From Nonomuraea jabiensis (GTDB lineage: Bacteria; Actinomycetota; Actinomycetes; Streptosporangiales; Streptosporangiaceae), in NCBI RefSeq assembly GCF_014204795.1, contig NZ_JACHMB010000001.1:11172501-11236500 (forward strand): a stretch of 64,000 bases of DNA, written 5' to 3'. Made by a program: the position numbers and the translations under genes. Below are positions 1 through 8,542 of the stretch, one piece after another. The notes under the pieces were generated by a model. It did not search any database. It was not told the DNA's origin and saw only the letters and a program-made list of their open reading frames with translations. Within the stretch, counting starts at the first letter, position 1; the number at the start of each line of letters is the position of its first letter.

Positions 1-1827
1 GGCGTCGGTGACGCCGTCGCCGATCCGGCCGACCACGTCGAGGACTTCCTGGCGGGCTTCACCGGCGCGTACGAGGTCATCGCCGCCCATCGCGACGAGT
101 TGCTCTCCCCCGGCGGCGTCCTGGCGGCCTTCCAGGGGGACGAGATCCGCGTGGTGATGCGGCCCACGAAGCTGTACGGCACGTTGCTGCAGGAGTCGAC
201 CCACCCGGATGTCATGCGCGACGCCCTGGACCGCGACCACGTGCTCGACGCCCTGTGGGCCACCTGCGCCGACGACCCGGTCCGCCGCCGGCTGGTCCCC
301 GCCGAGATCGCCGACCTCTGGAACGGCGACATCCCCCTCTTCGCCGGCCGCCCCGGCACCCCCGACCTGTGGACCAGCCGGGACGAGCCGCTGGCCGGCG
401 CACTCGTCGGCGTGCCCTCCTCGGACGCCGCCGCCAAGATCCGGGCCATGGGCCCCCGGGACCTGGCCGAGCAGCAGTGGATCATCCGCGCCTGCCTGGC
501 CAGCCGCCACGACCGCGCCCGCGTCTGGACCTCCACCACCCCCGCGGCTCCCGCCGCCCCCGCCGCGCCGGCGGGCGTGCTCGCGGACCGGCTCGTGGCC
601 ATGGCCACGGCGATCGGGGACGAACTCGCCGAACGCGCCCACCGCGACGACTCCGCCGCCGGCTGGCTCGGCATGGAGCTCGTGGGCGAGACCCGCTGGA
701 CGGTCGGCACGCTGAAGAGCGACCTGTACGGCGGCATCCCCGGCGTCGCCCTCTTCCTCGGCCAGCTCGCCCGGATCACCGGCGAGCACCGCCACGCCGA
801 CCTCGCCATGCGGGCCCTGTCCTGGGTTCCCGGCTTCGTCGACGGCATCGCCGGGAAGGCCGCGGCGTTCCCCTGCGGGCCGTTCAACAGCGCCGTCGGG
901 CTGGCGTACGCGCTGACGCACCTGGCCCGCGACCTCGGCGCGCCCGACCTGCTCGGCCACGTCGAACCGCTGATCACCGCGACGACCGGCGCCGCCGCCG
1001 CGGACGAGGAGCTGGACGTCGTGAGCGGCGCGGCCGGATGCCTGGCCGCGATGCTCGCCGTCCACGAGGCGACCGGGCTGCCGGACGCGCTGGACGTGGC
1101 CCGTGCCTGCGCCGACCGGCTCGTCCAGACGGCGCGGCCGCAGGACGGCGGGGTGGCGTGGCACGGCCACATCCCCGCGTCGGCACCCTTGACCGGGTTC
1201 TCCCATGGGACCGCGGGGATCGGCTGGGCGCTGCTCCGCTTCGCCGCCCTGACCGGCGAGGCACGGTACGCGCGGACCGGGCTGGCCGCCTTCGCCTATG
1301 AGCGTTCCCGCTTCGACGCCCGCATCGGCAACTGGCCCGACTTCCGGGACCTGCCCGACGCCCCGGCGAACCCCTCCGGCCTGCCCCCGTCCATGCAGGG
1401 GTGGTGCCACGGCGCACCCGGCATCGGCCTGGCCAGGGCCGATCTCCTCCGCCGTCCCGGCCTGAGCACCGAAGCGGCCGGCGACCTCGCCGCCGACCTC
1501 GCCGCCGACCTGGACGTGGCGCTGGGCTCGTACCTGAGCAGCCCGCCCGGCATGGTCGGTCACAGCCTGTGCCACGGCGAGGCCGGGAACCTGGAACTCC
1601 TCACCCACGCCGTCGCCGCGGGCAGGCACGACCTGACGGACACCCTGCGCCTGCGGACCGGCGTCCTGCTCGCCCAGCTCGCCGACGGCCCGCGCTGCGG
1701 CACCCCGGGCGGCGTGACAACGCCGGGTCTGATGTCCGGCCTGGCGGGGATCGGACACGGTCTCCTGCGGCTGGCCGCCCCCGCCGAGGTGCCGTCCGTC
1801 CTGCTCCTGGCCCCGCCGGCCGCCTGA
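1..1827 (+). CDS. lanM: Class II lanthipeptide synthetase LanM, C-terminal part
   Basis: The frame is open at base 1, so this is the last 608 residues of a larger protein; full LanMs are about 900-1100 residues. LanM dehydrates Ser/Thr in a precursor core and then closes (methyl)lanthionine rings. Visible are the end of the dehydratase domain with an R-P-T-K-L-Y stretch (bases 160-177), an Ala/Pro linker (about 540-580) and a LanC-like cyclase. The zinc-site signatures are present: W-C-H-G (Cys codon 1405) and C-H-G (Cys codon 1570), plus an earlier H-G-x-A-G-I-G loop near 1205. Followed after 33 bases by lanT in the same direction, so co-transcription is likely. The dehydratase active-site residues lie outside the window and cannot be judged. 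Confidence 0.95.
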   Translation, partial: GVGDAVADPADHVEDFLAGFTGAYEVIAAHRDELLSPGGVLAAFQGDEIRVVMRPTKLYGTLLQESTHPDVMRDALDRDHVLDALWATCADDPVRRRLVPAEIADLWNGDIPLFAGRPGTPDLWTSRDEPLAGALVGVPSSDAAAKIRAMGPRDLAEQQWIIRACLASRHDRARVWTSTTPAAPAAPAAPAGVLADRLVAMATAIGDELAERAHRDDSAAGWLGMELVGETRWTVGTLKSDLYGGIPGVALFLGQLARITGEHRHADLAMRALSWVPGFVDGIAGKAAAFPCGPFNSAVGLAYALTHLARDLGAPDLLGHVEPLITATTGAAAADEELDVVSGAAGCLAAMLAVHEATGLPDALDVARACADRLVQTARPQDGGVAWHGHIPASAPLTGFSHGTAGIGWALLRFAALTGEARYARTGLAAFAYERSRFDARIGNWPDFRDLPDAPANPSGLPPSMQGWCHGAPGIGLARADLLRRPGLSTEAAGDLAADLAADLDVALGSYLSSPPGMVGHSLCHGEAGNLELLTHAVAAGRHDLTDTLRLRTGVLLAQLADGPRCGTPGGVTTPGLMSGLAGIGHGLLRLAAPAEVPSVLLLAPPAA

Positions 1828-1860
1828 AGCGCCACGTACCCGCGAAAGAAAGGGGCTGCC

Positions 1861-4026
1861 GTGATGCGGCGCCGCGTCCCCATCCGCCTGCAACTGACCA
1901 CCAGCGAGTGCGGAGCCGCCGTCCTGGCCATGCTGCTGAGCCACCACGGCAGGCACACCTCGGTGGCCGAGTGCCGCGACCTGCTGGGCCCGGGCAGGGA
2001 CGGCGCGTCCGTCACCCGGCTGGTCGCGGCGGCCCGCGAGCACGGGCTGACGGCCGCGGCGGAACGGGTCGCGGATCCGCTCGCCGAGCCGCCGCGGTCG
2101 CCGTACATCGCCTACTTCTCCGCCCACCACTTCGTGGTCGTCGAAGGACTGGGCAGGGGCGGCGTGCGGATCGTCGACCCGGGCAACGGCCGCCGGACCA
2201 TGCCGCGGGAGGAGTTCGCGCGGCGTTACGGCGGCGTGGTGATCCGGTGCGCGCCAGGCGCCGGGTTCGTCAGGAGGCGCGCGTCGCCGTGGCAGTGGAC
2301 GCCCGTCCGCTACCTGCGCGACTTCGCGGCGGTGCCGGGCGGCCGGCGCCGCCTGGCCGGGGTGCTGGCGCTGGCGGCGGCCATCCAGTTGCTGGCGCTG
2401 GCGCTGCCGCTGGCCACCAAGTCCGTGGTGGACGAGCTGGTCCCGGACGGGCGCGGCGACCTGCTGCCGGTGCTCGGCTGGGCCGTGTTCGGCACGGCGG
2501 CGCTGCACGGCTCGCTCACCTTCCTGCGCGCCCGCCTCCTGCTCGCCCTGCGGGCCCGCGCCGACGAGCGGCTGACCGGCCGTTTCGTCGGCCACCTGCT
2601 GCGGCTGCCGATCGGGTTCTTCCTCCAGCGCAGCCGGGGCGATCTGCTCCTGCGCGTCGGCAGCATCGCCACCACCAGGGAGGCGGTCACGCAGCAGTCC
2701 GTCACGCTCGCGCTCGACGTGCTCCTGCTGTCCGCGTACGGGATCGCGCTCGTCCTCCTCGTCCCCTGGTACGCGCTCATGGTCGGCGTGCTGGCGGCCG
2801 GGCAGGCGGGGCTGATGGTGGCCTCCTACCGGCGGCTGCGGACCCTGACCCAGGCCGAGCTGAGTGCCCGCGCGGGCGAGCAGGGGTATCTCGTCGAGAC
2901 GTTGCAGGCGATGCTGCCGCTCAAGGCCAACGGCGTGGAGCCGCGGGCGCAGGTGCGCTGGCGGGAGCTGTTCGGCACGTACCAGACGGCCATGCTGCGG
3001 CGGGGACGCGCCAGCTCCTGGTTCGAGGCGGTGCAGGGAGCGGTGGCCGTGTTCGCGCCGCTGGCGCTGCTGTGGTGCGGCGCGTGGCTGGTGCTCGGCG
3101 GGCGCATGTCGCTGGGCACCATGCTGGCGGTGAACGCGCTGGCGATGTCGGTGCTGGCGCCGTTGCAGGCGTTCGTGGGGGCGGTGCAGCTGTTCTCCAT
3201 GCTGCGCGGCCAGTTCGAGCGCATCTACGACGTGCTCGACGCCGCCCCCGAGCCGAGCGGCGCCCGGCTGCTGCCCGATGGACGGCCGGTCGCGATCCGG
3301 GCCGAGGGCGTCGCCTTCCGGTACGCGCCCGACTCGCCGCCCGTGCTGCGGGAGGTGTCGTTCGAGGTGCCCGCGGGGGCGAAGCTCGGCGTCGTCGGGC
3401 GTACCGGGTCGGGCAAGAGCACGCTCGCCCTGCTGGTGCTCGGGCTGCTGCGGCCGACGACGGGCGAGATCCGGCACGACGGCGTACCCGTCCAGGAGCT
3501 GGACGTGGCGGCGCTGCGGCGCGGGTGCGGCGCGGTGCTGCAGGAGCTGTCGCTGTTCAGCGGCTCGATCCGCGACAACATCACGCTCGGCAGCCCCGAC
3601 GCCACGGACGACGACGTGGTGACCGCCGCGCTCGTCGCGGGACTGCACCACGACGTCGAACGCCTGCCCATGGGCTACGACACCAACGTCGGCGAGGGCG
3701 GCGCCGCGCTGTCGGCCGGGCAGCGGCAGCGGGTCGCGCTCGCCAGGGCCATCGTGCACCGGCCGCGCCTGCTCATCCTCGACGAGGCCACCAGCCACCT
3801 CGACCCCGAAACCGAACGCCGGGTCGACGCCGCCCTGTCGGAGCTGCGGGTCACCCGGATCGTCATCTCGCACCGGCTGAGCGCGATCCGCGACGCCCAC
3901 GAAGTCCTCGTCATCGACCAAGGCCGCATCGTCGGCCGCGGAACCCACGAAAGGCTGGTGAGCAGCCCAGGCCCCTACCGCGACCTGTTCGGCGCTCCGC
4001 CGGTGCCCGATGCACTGAGCGCCTGA
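1861..4026 (+). CDS. lanT: Lanthipeptide ABC exporter with N-terminal C39 peptidase (LanT)
   Basis: 721 residues, GTG start (GTG-ATG) behind an AAAGGGG ribosome site. The N-terminal 130 residues are a C39 bacteriocin-processing peptidase with Gln11, Cys17 (S-E-C-G-A), His90 (H-H-F-V-V-V-E-G) and Asp106 (V-D-P-G-N-G), which cuts leaders after a double glycine. A six-helix ABC membrane domain follows, then an ATPase with Walker A G-R-T-G-S-G-K-S-T near residue 515, signature L-S-A-G-Q near 617 and Walker B L-I-L-D-E near 638. It should trim and export the products of the precursor genes at 4057, 4299 and 7560, all of which have a GG site. All catalytic residues look intact. Confidence 0.95.
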   Translation: MMRRRVPIRLQLTTSECGAAVLAMLLSHHGRHTSVAECRDLLGPGRDGASVTRLVAAAREHGLTAAAERVADPLAEPPRSPYIAYFSAHHFVVVEGLGRGGVRIVDPGNGRRTMPREEFARRYGGVVIRCAPGAGFVRRRASPWQWTPVRYLRDFAAVPGGRRRLAGVLALAAAIQLLALALPLATKSVVDELVPDGRGDLLPVLGWAVFGTAALHGSLTFLRARLLLALRARADERLTGRFVGHLLRLPIGFFLQRSRGDLLLRVGSIATTREAVTQQSVTLALDVLLLSAYGIALVLLVPWYALMVGVLAAGQAGLMVASYRRLRTLTQAELSARAGEQGYLVETLQAMLPLKANGVEPRAQVRWRELFGTYQTAMLRRGRASSWFEAVQGAVAVFAPLALLWCGAWLVLGGRMSLGTMLAVNALAMSVLAPLQAFVGAVQLFSMLRGQFERIYDVLDAAPEPSGARLLPDGRPVAIRAEGVAFRYAPDSPPVLREVSFEVPAGAKLGVVGRTGSGKSTLALLVLGLLRPTTGEIRHDGVPVQELDVAALRRGCGAVLQELSLFSGSIRDNITLGSPDATDDDVVTAALVAGLHHDVERLPMGYDTNVGEGGAALSAGQRQRVALARAIVHRPRLLILDEATSHLDPETERRVDAALSELRVTRIVISHRLSAIRDAHEVLVIDQGRIVGRGTHERLVSSPGPYRDLFGAPPVPDALSA

Positions 4027-4056
4027 GATCACCCATCTTCATGGAAGGAGACAGAA

Positions 4057-4275
4057 ATGTCGGCCGACGACCAGATCAGATCCTGGAAAACCCCCGAGCT
4101 CCGCGGGCCCGGCGAGGCCCACCCCGCGGGTGAGATCAACCTGGGCGCCCTGAGCGGCGGCGAGAAGGAAATACCCGGCTTCGACGACTACACCAACTTC
4201 TTCAGCTGCTGGCAGACCTGCGAACGCTCCATGTGGGTCGGGACCTGCCGCTTCTCCAGCATCGGCTGCTGCTGA
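4057..4275 (+). CDS. lanA1: Mersacidin-type lanthipeptide precursor 1
   Basis: 72 residues, ATG behind GGAG. The leader carries the mersacidin/lichenicidin-family signature: I-R-S-W-K near residues 7-11, then H-P-A-G-E-I at 22-27 and a double glycine at 34-35 for LanT cleavage. The stretch after GG begins E-K-E-I-P-G. The core is rich in ring-forming residues with Cys 51, 55, 64, 71 and 72 and Ser/Thr 46, 50, 54, 58, 63, 67 and 68; it ends S-S-I-G-C-C. Thirty bases downstream of lanT and 23 upstream of the second precursor, so probably one transcript. The peptide structure is not predictable by eye, and I recognise no characterised identical core. Confidence 0.93.
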   Translation: MSADDQIRSWKTPELRGPGEAHPAGEINLGALSGGEKEIPGFDDYTNFFSCWQTCERSMWVGTCRFSSIGCC

Positions 4276-4298
4276 CCACGAGCAAAGGAGCACACACC

Positions 4299-4553
4299 AT
4301 GACGAACGACGACCTGATCCGTTCCTGGAAGGATCCCATCAACCGAGCGGCCTACGGGGCCGGCCTGCCGCACCCCGCCGGCGACCTCGATCTGGAGACG
4401 GCGCGGCTGGCGGGCGGCGTGGAGCAGGAGCCGCCGAACGGCACCCAGCACCTGTCCACCATCGGCTGCTGCGGCGGCTACACCTCCGAGGTGCGCTGCG
4501 CGATCAGCGCACTGTACCCCATCCCCATGTGCCTGGCTTGGACCCTGCTCTGA
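4299..4553 (+). CDS. lanA2: Mersacidin-type lanthipeptide precursor 2
   Basis: 84 residues; the start at 4299 is fixed by AAAGGAG eight bases upstream, although the frame is open further 5'. The leader has D-D-L-I-R-S-W-K-D-P (4-13), H-P-A-G-D-L (25-30) and a GG at 39-40. After GG the sequence runs V-E-Q-E-P-P, matching the E-x-P pattern of the other two precursors. The core holds Cys 57, 58, 67 and 78. It shares the block S-T-I-G-C-C with the S-S-I-G-C-C end of precursor 1, but here it is internal and followed by a hydrophobic C-terminus. Differing cores with related leaders resemble two-peptide lantibiotics, though synergy is only an inference. Confidence 0.92.
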   Translation: MTNDDLIRSWKDPINRAAYGAGLPHPAGDLDLETARLAGGVEQEPPNGTQHLSTIGCCGGYTSEVRCAISALYPIPMCLAWTLL

Positions 4554-4560
4554 CAGACCG

Positions 4561-4604
4561 GTGACCGGCCGCGCGGCACCGGATCCGTGCCTGCGGCCGG
4601 TCAC
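4561..4604. terminator. Bidirectional hairpin between lanA2 and the LAL regulator
   Basis: Perfect 12-bp arms GTGACCGGCCGC (4561-4572) and GCGGCCGGTCAC (4593-4604) enclose an inner GGCAC/GTGCC stem. It separates the convergent lanA2 and regulator genes and overlaps the regulator stop codon. There is no T tract on either side, so it is a hairpin-type terminator or mRNA 3' stabiliser. Confidence 0.7.
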
Positions 4605-7408
4605 TCGGCGAGCCGGTGCCCCAGGGCGGCCCGGGTCTTCACCCCGAGCTTCCTGAACACGCTGGCCAGGTGCGTCTCCACCGTCCTGGGGCTGAGGAAC
4701 AGGCGCTCGCCGATCTCCCGGTTCGTCATGCCGTACGCGACCAGCTCGGCGATCTCCCGCTCCCGCTCCGACAACGAACTCCCGGCCCCCGGCCGGTGGG
4801 CCAGGCCGGCGGCCATCCGGCGCTGCTCGACGCCCACCTGGGCCGCCAGCCACGGCGCGCCGCACGACAGGAACAGCTCCTTGGCCTGCCCGAGCTGCTG
4901 CTTGGCGGTCCGCGAGTCGGCGTCGCGCCGCAGCACACCGGCCAGCAGCATCCGGCCGAATGCCTCCCCGATGGGCAGCCCGGCGTCAGCGAACCGGTCC
5001 ACGGCCTCGCGCGCCGCCTCCTCCGCCTCGTCCCGCCGGCCCTGCGCGAGCGCGAGGACGGCACGGGCCCGCGCCAGGAAACCCGACTGCACGGGCGGGG
5101 CGCCGAGCTCCACGACGCGGGCGGCGCGCTCGTACCACTCCGTGCCCGCCGTCAGATCGCCCCGGGTGACCTCCACCTCCGAGCGCAGCGCGTAACTGCC
5201 GACCACGCCGGGGCCGAGGCCGGCCGGGTCGGCGGGCACCCGCGCCGCCAGCAGCCGCCCGCACTCCTCCGTCTCGCCGACCGAGAACAGCACCTCCGAC
5301 ACCACCTGGTCCGAGATGGTCCGCCACCAGGCCGAGCGCAGCACCTGCCCCCGCCGCGCCGGCTCGATCAGCGGCATCGCCGCGTCCGGGCCGCTCCGCC
5401 ACAGCAGCGGGCGCGACTTCGTGACGTGGACGAACGCCAGCATCTCCGCGCTGCCCAGATGCCGGGCGATCTCCTCGGCCTCCTCGGCGTCGCCCAGCGC
5501 CCGGTCGACGTCCCCCAGCCGGGCGTGGACGGTGGCGCGGGCGGCGTACAGCAGCGGCACGACGTGGCTGCGCCCGTGGTCGCGGGCCACCCGCAGGCCG
5601 CGGGCCAGGTGCCGCAGCGCGTCGGCGTTGCGGTCGGCCAGGAACTCGCCCCACGCCAGCGCGGCCACGAGCCCGAGGTCGTCGCACAGCTCGCGGTCGG
5701 TCAGCCCGTTCACCAGCGCGTCCGCCCGGTCGAGATGCCGGTACGCCTCCCCGAAGTCGCACCGGTAGAGCGCCGCGACCGCCAGCAACGTCACGGCCGT
5801 GGCCGGCAACCCTCGCCGGGTACGCGGTCCTGCCAGCCCGAACGCGAGCGAGGCGTTCTCCCGGCCCTGGTCCCAGCGCCCGTCCAGCAGATCGTTGGCC
5901 GCCAGCTCCACCAGCAGCGCGCACCGCCCGCCGGAGTCGCCGCCCGAGGCGGGGTCCAGGTGGCGCAGCTCGGCGGTCAGGATCGCCCGGGCCTCCTCGA
6001 AGCGGCCCAGCGAGCGCTCCATCATGGACATCAGCTCCACGGCCTGGTCGCGGTGGTCGCCGCCCGCCTGGATGACCTCGCGCAGCAGCGTACGGCTCTC
6101 CGCCAGCTGCCCGGACACGCCCAGGGCAGCCGCCAGCGACATCAGCAGGCCGGCCCGCCGCCCGCCGGGCGCGTCGTCCGGCAGGGCCCCCAGGGCGGCG
6201 CGGAACCAGCGCGCCGCCGTCGCCGGGGCGGTCGCGGCCACCGCGTCCGCCCCTTCGGCCAGCAGTGCGGCCCCGTCCACGTCGCCGATCACGATCGCGT
6301 GCTCCATGTGCACCGCGCATCGCACCGCCGGCGCGCCATGCGCGCGCAGGTACTCGGCCGCGCGCCGGTGCGCCGCCATCCGCCACGCGGGCCCCGCCAT
6401 CCGGTACGCCGCCGCCCGCACCAGCGGATGCCGGAAGCCCAGGGTGCGCGGGCCGGAGGACAGGACGTTCCGGCGTACGAGCTCGTCCAGGGCGGCCACC
6501 ACCGTGGCCGGCTCCAGCTCCGACACCGCCGCCACCAGCGTCGCGTCCAGCTCGTCGCCCGCCACCGCCGCGGCCCGCGCCACCAGCCCCTGCACCTGGT
6601 CCAGGCCCGACAGCTCGGCGGCGATCAGCCGGTCCAGAGCGTTCACCGCGACGGGGCTCGCGGCCTCGGCGGGGTCGTCGCCGTCCGGCAGCGCGGCCAG
6701 GATCTCCAGGAACAGCGGATTGCCGCCGCTGCGCTCGTACAGGCGGCGCCGGCGGGGCGCGGACATCTCCTCGCCCAGCAGCGCGTCCGCGTCGCCCGCC
6801 GACAGCGGGCCGAGGGGCAGCGCCACCACGGAGGCCGCGGCCAGCGAGCGCGTCAGCCCGGCCGGCAGCCCGCCGGTGCGCGCCGCGAGCAGGACGACCA
6901 CGCGCCGGTCCGGCGGGTGCCGGATGAAGTAGTCGAGGGCCTCGACGGAGGCGTCGTCGGCCCACTGCATGTCGTCCAGCAGCACGACCAGGCCGTCCCG
7001 CTCCGAGATGCGCTCCACGAGGCGGTGCGACTCCCGGAACAACCGGTGCCGGTTCAGCGCCGCCAGCCCGCGGGCCGCTCCCCCGGCGTCCGCGCCGGCC
7101 TCGGCGGACAGCAGCGCGCGGATCCGGTCCAGGTCGGCGGCCAGTTGGAGGTGGCGATCGCCGTCGGCCAGGGCGTCGAACAGGATCCCGAACGGCGCGC
7201 TGCGCTCGAACTCGGTGGCCCGCCCCGCCATCGCCGGCAGCCCCCGCTCCCGCGCCAGCTCGGCGACCGCCGTCAGCAGCCGGCTCTTGCCGATCCCCGG
7301 ATCGCCGGTCATCAGCACGAACGTCGTCCCGTGCGGCCTGTCCAGCAGCCGCACCAGGTGATCGAGCTCGGCGGAACGGCCTGTCAACGGGCGCCGGGTC
7401 ACCAGCAC
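4601..7408 (-). CDS. LuxR-family ATP-binding regulator (LAL)
   Basis: 935 residues. The N-terminal AAA/NTPase has Walker A G-D-P-G-I-G-K-S at 35-42 and a Walker B-like V-V-L-L-D-D near 140-147. A long helical, TPR-like middle follows, then a C-terminal LuxR helix-turn-helix (about 870-930; S-E-R-E-R-E-I-A-E-L-V then N-R-E-I-G and T-V-E-T-H). LAL proteins are typically pathway-specific activators of secondary metabolism. It sits between precursor genes 2 and 3 on the opposite strand, and its start lies 151 bases from precursor 3. The shared divergent region could let it control lanA3 and itself. The effector is unknown. Confidence 0.93.
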   Translation of the reverse strand: MLVTRRPLTGRSAELDHLVRLLDRPHGTTFVLMTGDPGIGKSRLLTAVAELARERGLPAMAGRATEFERSAPFGILFDALADGDRHLQLAADLDRIRALLSAEAGADAGGAARGLAALNRHRLFRESHRLVERISERDGLVVLLDDMQWADDASVEALDYFIRHPPDRRVVVLLAARTGGLPAGLTRSLAAASVVALPLGPLSAGDADALLGEEMSAPRRRRLYERSGGNPLFLEILAALPDGDDPAEAASPVAVNALDRLIAAELSGLDQVQGLVARAAAVAGDELDATLVAAVSELEPATVVAALDELVRRNVLSSGPRTLGFRHPLVRAAAYRMAGPAWRMAAHRRAAEYLRAHGAPAVRCAVHMEHAIVIGDVDGAALLAEGADAVAATAPATAARWFRAALGALPDDAPGGRRAGLLMSLAAALGVSGQLAESRTLLREVIQAGGDHRDQAVELMSMMERSLGRFEEARAILTAELRHLDPASGGDSGGRCALLVELAANDLLDGRWDQGRENASLAFGLAGPRTRRGLPATAVTLLAVAALYRCDFGEAYRHLDRADALVNGLTDRELCDDLGLVAALAWGEFLADRNADALRHLARGLRVARDHGRSHVVPLLYAARATVHARLGDVDRALGDAEEAEEIARHLGSAEMLAFVHVTKSRPLLWRSGPDAAMPLIEPARRGQVLRSAWWRTISDQVVSEVLFSVGETEECGRLLAARVPADPAGLGPGVVGSYALRSEVEVTRGDLTAGTEWYERAARVVELGAPPVQSGFLARARAVLALAQGRRDEAEEAAREAVDRFADAGLPIGEAFGRMLLAGVLRRDADSRTAKQQLGQAKELFLSCGAPWLAAQVGVEQRRMAAGLAHRPGAGSSLSEREREIAELVAYGMTNREIGERLFLSPRTVETHLASVFRKLGVKTRAALGHRLAE

Positions 7409-7497
7409 GTCATAACCTCCCCGCCAGGAAGATCGTCGATCTCACCCCCATCTCTATCCCACTGAGCCGTCCCGTCAAGGATTACGTGGTTTCCCGG

Positions 7498-7518
7498 ATG
7501 TTTCGGCTTCCGGAACAT
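7498..7518. promoter_or_regulatory. Candidate operator between LAL regulator and lanA3
   Basis: Inverted repeat with outer arms ATGTTTC and GAACAT around TTCCGGAA-type symmetry, lying 42 bases before lanA3 in the divergent region. LuxR dimers often bind such symmetric sites. No clear -35/-10 was seen; this is an inference from symmetry and position only. Confidence 0.35.
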
Positions 7519-7559
7519 GACGGATGCCGCGGGCGTCCCCGCGGGCGCATCGTGCTCTC

Positions 7560-7751
7560 ATGTCCGACGACGACCTCACCCGATCCTGGAAAGACCCCTA
7601 CCACCGCGACGCCGGCGTCCCCCATCCCGCGGGCGAGATCGTGATCCCCGTGCACGGCGGCACCCAGGAGATGCCGACGCTGGGGACCACGTTCATCATC
7701 TGCACCCTGCCCGGCTGCAACCCCACCGTCTTCTTCGGCTGCAATTACTGA
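7560..7751 (+). CDS. lanA3: Mersacidin-type lanthipeptide precursor 3
   Basis: 63 residues from the ATG at 7560; the frame is open upstream, but the leader signature begins here (M-S-D-D-D-L-T-R-S-W-K-D-P). H-P-A-G-E-I is at 22-27 and the double glycine at 33-34. The post-GG segment T-Q-E-M-P-T again carries the Q/K-E-x-P motif. The core has Cys 48, 53 and 61 with Thr 40, 43, 44, 49 and 56, ending F-F-G-C-N-Y. It is separated from lanM/lanT by the LAL gene and lacks a good ribosome site, so it may be translated poorly or leaderless. Probably modified by the same LanM. Confidence 0.9.
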   Translation: MSDDDLTRSWKDPYHRDAGVPHPAGEIVIPVHGGTQEMPTLGTTFIICTLPGCNPTVFFGCNY

Positions 7752-7801
7752 TCGCTATAACGGTCACCACCGGAGGATCAAAGGGGCATTCATCCGCAAG
7801 A

Positions 7802-7835
7802 GTGGCTGACGGTGTAGGTTATAACCGTCAGCCAC
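7802..7835. promoter_or_regulatory. Nested palindromes upstream of gntR
   Basis: Perfect 12-bp arms GTGGCTGACGGT (7802-7813) and ACCGTCAGCCAC (7824-7835). The centre is itself part of a perfect palindrome, GGTTATAACC (7817-7826). It lies 14 bases before the gntR ATG. The position suits autoregulation by the GntR protein; it could also end lanA3 transcription, but there is no T tract. Confidence 0.6.
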
Positions 7836-7849
7836 GAGACAGGACAGCG

Positions 7850-8542
7850 ATGGGCGAATCAGCGGCCGAGCTCTACACGACGAAGGCGGACTACGCCTAC
7901 CTGCAGGTCAAGGAGCTGATCCTGGCCGGCCGGCTGGCCCCCGGCTCCGTCATCCCCCAGGCCCGGCTGGCCCGCGACATCGGCATCAGCACCACTCCCC
8001 TGCGCGAGGCGCTGCGCCGGCTCAAGAGCGAGGGGCTGGTGGAGCTGGACGCCCACCGCGACGCCCGCGTGGCCCCCCTGGCCGCCGAGGAGGCCCGCGA
8101 CCTGCTGGAGCTGCGCCGCTCCCTCGACCCCCTGGCGGTCGCGCTGGCCGCCGAACGCCGTACCAAGGCCGACATCGCCGCCATGCGCGCCGCCCACGAG
8201 GGCCTCGAACCCCTGCCCGGCAACCCCGCCTACGAGCAGCTCGTCGCGCACCGCAGGTTCCACGCCGCCCTCTACTCCGCCTCCCACAACGACCTGCTCA
8301 TCCAGACCCTCGACAGCCTGTGGGACAAGGCCGACCGCTACCGCCGCCTCGCCCTGGAGGTCGAGCGCGGCCAGGCCGCCCGCGACCGCAAGGCCGCCGA
8401 GCACGAGGCCCTGCTGGAGTACGTCATCGCGGGCGACGCGGAGTCGGCCGCGGAGGTGATGCGCGAGCACATCGACACCAGTCTCGGCGCCCAGGCCGCC
8501 TGGCGCCTGCGCAAGCACCAGCAGGACGAGGTAGATGCCTGA
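7850..8542 (+). CDS. GntR-family (FadR/FCD-type) transcriptional regulator
   Basis: 230 residues from the ATG at 7850. An N-terminal winged helix (about 15-75; G-S-V-I-P-Q-A-R-L-A-R-D-I-G and T-P-L-R-E-A-L-R-R-L) is followed by an all-helical FCD ligand domain with metal-ligand-like His/Asp residues. It overlaps the MFS gene by 8 bases and leads the operon gntR-MFS-rraA, so it probably senses the substrate of that operon, plausibly an organic acid given the RraA/aldolase-family partner. The palindrome immediately upstream is the likely operator. Confidence 0.9.
   Translation: MGESAAELYTTKADYAYLQVKELILAGRLAPGSVIPQARLARDIGISTTPLREALRRLKSEGLVELDAHRDARVAPLAAEEARDLLELRRSLDPLAVALAAERRTKADIAAMRAAHEGLEPLPGNPAYEQLVAHRRFHAALYSASHNDLLIQTLDSLWDKADRYRRLALEVERGQAARDRKAAEHEALLEYVIAGDAESAAEVMREHIDTSLGAQAAWRLRKHQQDEVDA

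Noticed and set aside
1401..4133. 910-residue Arg/Pro-rich frame across lanM and lanT
   Set aside because: Out-of-frame shadow of two clearly homologous genes; typical of high-GC DNA.
4616..7465. 949-residue plus-strand frame opposite the LAL regulator
   Set aside because: Antisense of a well-supported LuxR-type gene; composition (Arg, Gly, Gln, Pro) is a codon-bias artefact.
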